The position numbers and the translations under genes are program-made. Shown here one piece after another: positions 59,358 through 64,000 of a stretch of DNA of 64,000 bases. The notes beneath the pieces are model-generated. The model was not told the origin of the DNA, made no database searches, and saw only the letters and a list, made by a program, of their open reading frames with translations. Each line of letters begins with the position of its first letter. Position 1 is the first letter of the stretch. Origin of the DNA: Spirosoma sordidisoli (lineage in GTDB: Bacteria > Bacteroidota > Bacteroidia > Cytophagales > Spirosomataceae); assembly GCF_004138325.1 (NCBI RefSeq), contig NZ_SBLB01000003.1:372001-436000 (forward strand), written 5' to 3'.

Positions 59358-61289
59358 ATGGGAGTTCACACGAAACAACTAAGGGGTTACCACATACTTG
59401 ACGACGAAACCGCCCTGTCGGCCTATAAGGGGTTGGTCAATCGCGCCATGCTGGCCTCGGGTCGGGCCTACACGTATGACCAGGGGGCAAGCGGCTCTCC
59501 GGATGGTGTGCTGACCCTGGGCGCAACGGGAAAGGGGTCAGGGCTATGGCGGGCCAGGGTGCAGCAGGCCGTCAACCTGCGCGACTACATTACCGTGCCG
59601 TCGGGGCAAAATGCCACCAGCCAGGTACAGAAGGCCGTCAACTACTGCATTGCCACCGGACGAAGCCTCTACGTGCCGGGCGGACCGGACATCTACATCG
59701 CCAACGTGCTGATCAATAATTCGCTGACCATCTTCGGCGACAGCAACCGGAGCGTGTTTGCGTTGGCGGAAGATGATGCGTATTGCTTTGTGATCGACAC
59801 GCTGAACCAGACCTGCCTGCGCGACGTGTTCATGGTGTCACCGCCCAGCTATGGCCTGAATACCGGCGGCATGTACGTGACAGGTGGCAATAGCTATTCC
59901 GTCATTGACAACTGCTTTTTCCTGAACTGCCAGCAGAGTATCCACCTGCACAACGCGGCCTTCCAGACCATCAAAAACAACAGGTTTCTGGCGGGGCGGT
60001 ATGGGGTCTGGGTAGAGAATCAGCCACACCCGGACGGCGGGGATAGCATCATTGAGAAGAATAAGTTCTGCGGCAACAGCCTGGCTTCGATTTTCTACCG
60101 CTCATCCGGTGGCTTGATGGTCTATAAAAACAAATTCCTGCCTCACAACGGAGTAGAGAATGGCGTTGCTTTTAACATGACGCTGGCCCCTGGGGCGCAG
60201 ACGGTTGACTTGTTTATCCAGCAGAACAGCATAGAGTCGTACACCAACTACGGCATCATCCTGCAGATGGGGGCCGGCAGCCAGTTCTACGATGTACTCA
60301 TCTCGCAGAACCAGATCGTTGACTACTCAGCCAACCCCACCAACACCAACATCGCCATCAATGGCGACGGGGGTACGCTTGAGAATGTCTTTGTTACGGA
60401 CAATATTCTCAAAAACAAAGGGGATGCTATCTATGCCAACAATGTCAATGGCTTTTTGTCCACAGACAATATCATTGACTCGTTCCCAAGCCTGAACCTG
60501 ACCAACACCAGAGCCTACAACCTGACCAATACGGTCACCAACCACAAGGTCTTCGGGAATATTCAGAAGCGACAGGCGTTGGCGGACATATTGCCCAACG
60601 GAGACGGCACCAACCTGGTGGCGTATGGGGCTAGTCAATCCCTGTCAAGCGGGCAGAAAGTCCAGGCCAGAACAAACATCGGAGCCATGACGGTGAGTGA
60701 CCTGAAACTGTCGGCGGTAACGACAGGGTCAGGCGTTCAGTACGCTCCCATCCTCACGCTGCCCGGCTCATCGGGGGCCAGCTACGACGGCAGTATTGTA
60801 GAGGTCGCGCTGGGGGGCTACTCAAGCAACGCCAAAAAGGTACTGACGATAAACGTCGGGCAGCGGGATGCGTTCATAGCAAACGCAATCTGCCAGGGCG
60901 ACAACGGGGCACCCGGTAAAGTTGTCGCCTACCAGAACGCCGACAACTCCACTACCCTGTACGCCGTGGTTGACAGCTATATGGAGGTTGGGGTGTTTTA
61001 CATCAAGACCGTTCAGTCAACGCCGGTCACGACGCTGGCACTTAGCTCGTCAACACCCACGGGTACGCTCATCTACGACTCGTCAGTCACCAAGCCCAAC
61101 CTGGAAGTCGGGTCCGACTTTGTACGGGCTGGCGGGAATATGATTCCTTCCGTTCTGGAAAAAGCGGGCGCACCGTCCACGACCGACATCCCCGACAAGT
61201 CATGGCGGCTGGTTGACAACACCAGCGATGGTAGCGTAAAGCTGTACTACAACAAGGGCGGCACACTCAAATCGGTAACGTTAAGCTAA
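59358..61289 (+). CDS. pectate-lyase-like beta-helix tail spike (643 aa)
   Basis: Residues about 1-75 form an N-terminal head; from LRDYITVPSGQNATSQVQKA onward the sequence follows the Pectate_lyase_3 tail-spike pattern (SLYVPGGPDIYIANVLINNS), then a right-handed beta-helix with many N-N/C-N-x turns (SVIDNCFFLNCQQSIHLHNA, FQTIKNNRFLAG) to about residue 400. The C-terminal 200 residues are a beta-rich tip. Such spikes bind and often cut surface polysaccharide; catalytic acids cannot be named from sequence alone. Confidence 0.8.
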   Translation: MGVHTKQLRGYHILDDETALSAYKGLVNRAMLASGRAYTYDQGASGSPDGVLTLGATGKGSGLWRARVQQAVNLRDYITVPSGQNATSQVQKAVNYCIATGRSLYVPGGPDIYIANVLINNSLTIFGDSNRSVFALAEDDAYCFVIDTLNQTCLRDVFMVSPPSYGLNTGGMYVTGGNSYSVIDNCFFLNCQQSIHLHNAAFQTIKNNRFLAGRYGVWVENQPHPDGGDSIIEKNKFCGNSLASIFYRSSGGLMVYKNKFLPHNGVENGVAFNMTLAPGAQTVDLFIQQNSIESYTNYGIILQMGAGSQFYDVLISQNQIVDYSANPTNTNIAINGDGGTLENVFVTDNILKNKGDAIYANNVNGFLSTDNIIDSFPSLNLTNTRAYNLTNTVTNHKVFGNIQKRQALADILPNGDGTNLVAYGASQSLSSGQKVQARTNIGAMTVSDLKLSAVTTGSGVQYAPILTLPGSSGASYDGSIVEVALGGYSSNAKKVLTINVGQRDAFIANAICQGDNGAPGKVVAYQNADNSTTLYAVVDSYMEVGVFYIKTVQSTPVTTLALSSSTPTGTLIYDSSVTKPNLEVGSDFVRAGGNMIPSVLEKAGAPSTTDIPDKSWRLVDNTSDGSVKLYYNKGGTLKSVTLS

Positions 61290-61295
61290 ACGCAT

Positions 61296-61943
61296 ATGCT
61301 CATTCTCAAACGCATCGGCCTGTGGGTGGCTAAAAACCCCATCGTCATCGGCCTCGCCCTGCTGGTCTGGGTCATGCTGGCCACCTACCAGTGCAACCGC
61401 AACGGGCAAAAGCTCACCGCCCAGCAGGACCGCAGCGACAGCCTGGCCCGCTCGGTTGTATCGCTGGCCAAAGACACGCTCGTCAAGGGGCGAACGATCT
61501 CCCTGGCGAAAGCCGACTACGCCCGCACCGACAGCGCGTGGAAAGCCGAGAAGCGCAACATCAAGATCAAGGTCGCCTGGCTACCGGGCCCGGCCCGCGT
61601 GGATACGGTCTGGAAAATCCTGCGCGACACGGGCCTCGACTCGTCCGCCAGTCCGATCTACCCCACCGAGCCAGCCCTGGCGACCGCCATTGCCCGGCTG
61701 ACGGGGAGTGGGTATTCGGTGTATGATTCGGCGCGGCAGGCGGGCCTGACCCGCATGGCCCTGGAATACCGCTTTCTGCGCGACACCAGGGACGCCAACG
61801 AGCGGGGCGTGTCGATCTACCGGGGGCAGGTAGCCGCCCTGCTCGAAGCCCAGCAGTCGCTCAAAGACTGCCACCACTGGCTCTTCTGCAGCTGCGACCG
61901 CAAGGCGCGTCGCGTCGAACGTAAACTGGCCAGACCCGACTAA
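61296..61943 (+). CDS. single-pass membrane protein, possible inner-membrane spanin (215 aa)
   Basis: A hydrophobic helix (VAKNPIVIGLALLVWVMLAT, about 8-28) is followed by an extended charged helical region (KLTAQQDRSDSLARSVVSLA, TDSAWKAEKRNIKIKVAW) and a C-terminal part with helix and Cys (LKDCHHWLFCSC). This N-in membrane helix plus periplasmic coiled-coil layout in front of holin-like and amidase genes is typical for i-spanins (Rz-like). No lipoprotein partner was found inside or after it. Confidence 0.6.
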   Translation: MLILKRIGLWVAKNPIVIGLALLVWVMLATYQCNRNGQKLTAQQDRSDSLARSVVSLAKDTLVKGRTISLAKADYARTDSAWKAEKRNIKIKVAWLPGPARVDTVWKILRDTGLDSSASPIYPTEPALATAIARLTGSGYSVYDSARQAGLTRMALEYRFLRDTRDANERGVSIYRGQVAALLEAQQSLKDCHHWLFCSCDRKARRVERKLARPD

Positions 61944-61976
61944 CCCTCAACGCCATGTGCAAAACCACTTCAACCT

Positions 61977-62366
61977 GTGAGAGAGGAACTGCTGATAACC
62001 AGGATACCCCTGTACCTGGACGTACTGATTGTGCTATGCGCCTTCGTGGGTGCGCTGGTTCGGCTGTTCCGGGGCGAGGCTCTGACGTTCGTGGCCAGCG
62101 CGAAGGAGCTATTCTCGGGCTTCTGCATCGGCATGGCCCTGACGGCCCCGGCCCTGTGGGGCTTCAAGCTGCCGCTCTGGATGGGGATGCCCATTGCGTT
62201 CCTGCTGAGTCTGTTCAGCAGCCTGCTCGTCTCCATCGTGGAGAAGAAGCTGGGCGAATTGCGCGACATGAAATTTTCTGAGATCGTCAAGGTCGTATTC
62301 ACCGAACTGATCGGCGAGATCAAGCGACTCTTTCCGGGTAAAACCAACAACACACCGCCGAACTGA
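61977..62366 (+). CDS. holin-like membrane protein (129 aa)
   Basis: The frame begins with GTG at 61977; no ATG in frame is available close upstream. Two or three hydrophobic helices (IPLYLDVLIVLCAFVGALV, LFSGFCIGMALTAPALWGFK, MPIAFLLSLFSSLLVSIV) are followed by a charged C-terminal tail (FTELIGEIKRLFPGKTNN). This matches phage holins that time lysis by opening the inner membrane for the endolysin two genes downstream. Confidence 0.68.
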   Translation: MREELLITRIPLYLDVLIVLCAFVGALVRLFRGEALTFVASAKELFSGFCIGMALTAPALWGFKLPLWMGMPIAFLLSLFSSLLVSIVEKKLGELRDMKFSEIVKVVFTELIGEIKRLFPGKTNNTPPN

Positions 62367-62367
62367 C

Positions 62368-62889
62368 ATGGACACCTTACACCTCCTCTCCGTAATTACA
62401 GCCATCGGTGCCCTGCTGGGTGCCGTCGGCCTCGCTGTACTGGTCGGCATGATGGGCGACGAGCCCGGCCGCGAGATGCGCTTTCCCTGGACTGTCCGGG
62501 CGGGCACGGCCCTGCTGTCGGTGTCGCTGCTGGGGGTGTCGCTGAGTATCTTCCGCGCCCCGCCCCTGCTACCCTGGGCGGAGGCCGCGATGGTCGTGTC
62601 GCTACTGTGGCTCAGCGTAACCGGACTAACCCTTTACATGCGCCAGCCGATGACCCTGGAAGAGCGGGTCCGCTTTGTGGTGGGCTCCCTGCTGGTGGGG
62701 GCCGTCATCCTGGGGGCTGGCCTGCTGATCGAGTACGTGATCTACGAGATCAGCCAGAACAGTGCGCGGCAGGCCGAATCCCTCTCCAACCAAGAGGAGA
62801 TAATGAACAAGATGGACACCACCCGGCGCGACCTGGATTCCATCAAGGCAATGCTGAAAGACTCCACCCATAGACAACCACACCCATGA
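62368..62889 (+). CDS. second membrane protein of the lysis cassette (173 aa)
   Basis: About four helices (LLSVITAIGALLGAVGLAVL, TALLSVSLLGVSLSIF, AEAAMVVSLLWLSVTGLTL, VGSLLVGAVILGAGLLIEYV) and a soluble coiled-coil C-terminus (EEIMNKMDTTRRDLDSIKAM). Not recognised by family. It could be an antiholin or pinholin, or a separate membrane protein. It overlaps the amidase gene by ATGA, so they are coupled. Confidence 0.6.
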   Translation: MDTLHLLSVITAIGALLGAVGLAVLVGMMGDEPGREMRFPWTVRAGTALLSVSLLGVSLSIFRAPPLLPWAEAAMVVSLLWLSVTGLTLYMRQPMTLEERVRFVVGSLLVGAVILGAGLLIEYVIYEISQNSARQAESLSNQEEIMNKMDTTRRDLDSIKAMLKDSTHRQPHP

Positions 62890-63323
62890 GACAGATTGAT
62901 CATATCGTACTCCACTGCACCGCTGGTCCGCAGAGCCAGACCATCGACGCGATTAAGAACTGGTGGAAGACCGGCCTCGGCTGGAAACAGGTTGGCTACC
63001 ATATACTCATCAAGGCCGACGGCGAAGCCGTGCGGTTGGCCGAAGACGAGGTGGTGACCAACGGCGTAAAGAACCACAACGCCCGATCCATCCACATCTC
63101 CTATATCGGCGGGGTCAACAAGAACGGAGTGGCGGTTGATAACCGGACGCCGGCTCAGATCGCTACGCAGCTCCGGCTGCTTCGGGAGTACAAAGAGAAG
63201 TACCCTGCTGCCCGGATCGTGGGGCACCGCGACTTCCTGGTGCCGGGTAAGCCGGGCTACAAGTCCTGCCCGTCGTTCTCGGTGCGCGACTTTCTGACCA
63301 AACACGCCCCCGAGTTGCTATGA
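62886..63323 (+). CDS. N-acetylmuramoyl-L-alanine amidase, endolysin
   Basis: The 145-residue protein is a single Amidase_2/PGRP domain: HIVLHCTAG with zinc ligand H10, VGYHILI (Y38/H39), IHISYIGG, and VGHRDF...GYKSCPSF with ligands H114 and C128. It resembles T7 lysozyme-type amidases of about 150 residues, which cut the bond between muramic acid and L-alanine. No signal peptide, so it needs the holin for export. It overlaps the next gene by ATGA. Confidence 0.93.
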   Translation: MRQIDHIVLHCTAGPQSQTIDAIKNWWKTGLGWKQVGYHILIKADGEAVRLAEDEVVTNGVKNHNARSIHISYIGGVNKNGVAVDNRTPAQIATQLRLLREYKEKYPAARIVGHRDFLVPGKPGYKSCPSFSVRDFLTKHAPELL

Positions 63324-64000
63324 ACTTCCCCTGTTACGTGTCGGCCGGTGGCCTCGGCGATTCGGTGTCGGGCCTGTACGCAGCCTGCGGACTCGCCGAT
63401 CAGGGGGGCGAGGGCAACACCGTTGTCTTTCACACCAGACACCCCAGCTGGCTGGCGTCGTTCTCCCATCCCAACCTGGTGCTGGCTCCTCATCTGGATA
63501 ACCAGCCAATGGGTCCGGACATGAACGAGGGCTACGACGCGCAGCTCCACTACGCCCAGTCCAGAAAGCAGCACTACTGCACCAACCTCGGCCGCCAGTA
63601 CGTTATTGAGGGGGTGCGGCCGGCTCGCCCCCGCTACCATACCGAGCTGCCGTTTGTGCTGGAACCGAGCCTGTCGCCCTACGTGGTGCTGTCGCCCTTC
63701 TCGGCGTATTCGTCCAGGGCGTGGCCGCTGATGCACTGGGTCCGGCTGGCGATCCGGCTGGGCGAAGCGGGCTTTCATGTAGTGGTACTCGACAGCAACG
63801 AAGAGAAGATGGCTCCCTTTCAGCATACGGGTGCCAGCTGGTGGTTCGGGATGCACCCGTCCTGGGTGATGGGATGCCTCGAACACGCGGCTGCGGTGGT
63901 GGCCAACGACTCGGGCCTCGCCCACGCGGCCGGGCTGCTGGGCACACCGACCGTCGCGGTGATGGCGCAGCTGAGTCCGCTGCAGGTCTTTTCCCATACC
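63320..64000 (+). CDS. GT9-like glycosyltransferase, 3' end outside window
   Basis: The partial protein (227 residues) starts MNFPCYVSAGGLGDSVSGLY, with the Gly-rich first loop, and has YVVLSPFSAYSSRAWPLMHW and a nucleotide-sugar-binding segment ANDSGLAHAAGLLGTPTVAV, as in the heptosyltransferase family GT9. It may glycosylate a virion protein or cell surface or change host polysaccharide. It follows the lysis genes by an ATGA overlap. Acceptor and sugar cannot be told. Confidence 0.78.
   Translation, partial: MNFPCYVSAGGLGDSVSGLYAACGLADQGGEGNTVVFHTRHPSWLASFSHPNLVLAPHLDNQPMGPDMNEGYDAQLHYAQSRKQHYCTNLGRQYVIEGVRPARPRYHTELPFVLEPSLSPYVVLSPFSAYSSRAWPLMHWVRLAIRLGEAGFHVVVLDSNEEKMAPFQHTGASWWFGMHPSWVMGCLEHAAAVVANDSGLAHAAGLLGTPTVAVMAQLSPLQVFSHT

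Larger units (their letters stand above)
13816..64000. mobile_element. integrated phage-like element (prophage), right end not in window
   Basis: From the integrase at 13951 to the window end the genes are of phage type: tyrosine recombinase, small early genes, RepL-like protein, HU-like protein, connector, stabilisation, cargo, fibre, spike and lysis proteins. An element-specific 10-bp-phased TCAAC motif occurs only here. The left border is set after the host terminator and is approximate; no tRNA gene or proven att repeat is visible. Terminase, portal and capsid genes are not seen, so a full phage cannot be proved from this part. Confidence 0.8.

Noticed and set aside
49853..61289. Diversity-generating retroelement acting on the fibres
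   Set aside because: No reverse transcriptase gene and no template/variable repeat pair with adenine-specific changes is visible in the window.
61391..61726. Embedded outer-membrane spanin in an alternative frame of the spanin-like gene
   Set aside because: The frame has no signal peptide with lipobox and its composition is that of a shadow.

Overview
The window is a piece of a Bacteroidota chromosome, most likely from a Cytophagia (Spirosoma-like) host, that runs into a large phage-like integrated element. Support for the host comes from a RecB-like UvrD helicase of the Bacteroidota type, a DUF4105 membrane protein, a ~900-residue topoisomerase IV A subunit with long acidic N-terminus, a TAnnTTTG-type promoter box and starts that mostly lack a Shine-Dalgarno sequence. 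The species call is inference; there is no rRNA or tRNA in the window.

Host part (1-13.8 kb): every gene is on the minus strand. From right to left these are phhB, rsmI, a DUF4105 protein, an acetylxylan-esterase-like hydrolase, parC, a SanA/YdcF-type membrane protein, a LytTR response regulator, an ECF sigma factor with a small downstream partner gene, hisC, a small outer-membrane barrel and the start of a UvrD/RecB-like helicase that leaves the window. These are ordinary housekeeping and envelope genes. A strong hairpin terminator at 13.79 kb closes the host part.

Element, left arm (13.95-26.7 kb): a tyrosine integrase is followed by a long leftward run of small, mostly unrecognised genes, many joined by ATGA or TAATG overlaps, then an AT-rich non-coding stretch (22.1-22.8 kb) and a rightward run that begins with a RepL-like winged-helix protein. 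A leftward HU/IHF-like gene and a small Zn-binding gene close this arm.

Element, virion arm (26.7-64 kb): a rightward late module with connector-like proteins, a ring-protein/collagen/beta-helix fusion, a stabilisation (tail-tube B-like) protein of 1237 aa, three large cargo or internal virion proteins (1114, 533 and 2545 aa) carrying three zincin motifs, a short AT-rich regulatory island (membrane protein, XRE repressor-like, excisionase-like), a set of tail fibre and spike proteins with Gly-Ser-rich linkers, a lysis cassette (spanin-like, holin-like, amidase) and a GT9-like glycosyltransferase cut by the window end. The gene set resembles short-tailed (podovirus, P22/T7/crAss-like) tails. 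No terminase, portal, capsid or DNA polymerase gene is visible, so these are either beyond 64 kb or absent.

The most interesting signals are: (1) a dispersed operator-like motif, two or three TCAAC boxes exactly 10 bp apart, found at eleven places, all inside the element and nearly all just upstream of genes or operons in both arms; (2) a ~300-bp stretch in the 2545-aa cargo gene where the GC-rich third-position signal moves to another frame that encodes a 100-aa helical ORF; (3) a connector-ring domain fused through a collagen-like segment to a tail spike; (4) a tandemly duplicated zincin domain in the 1114-aa cargo protein.
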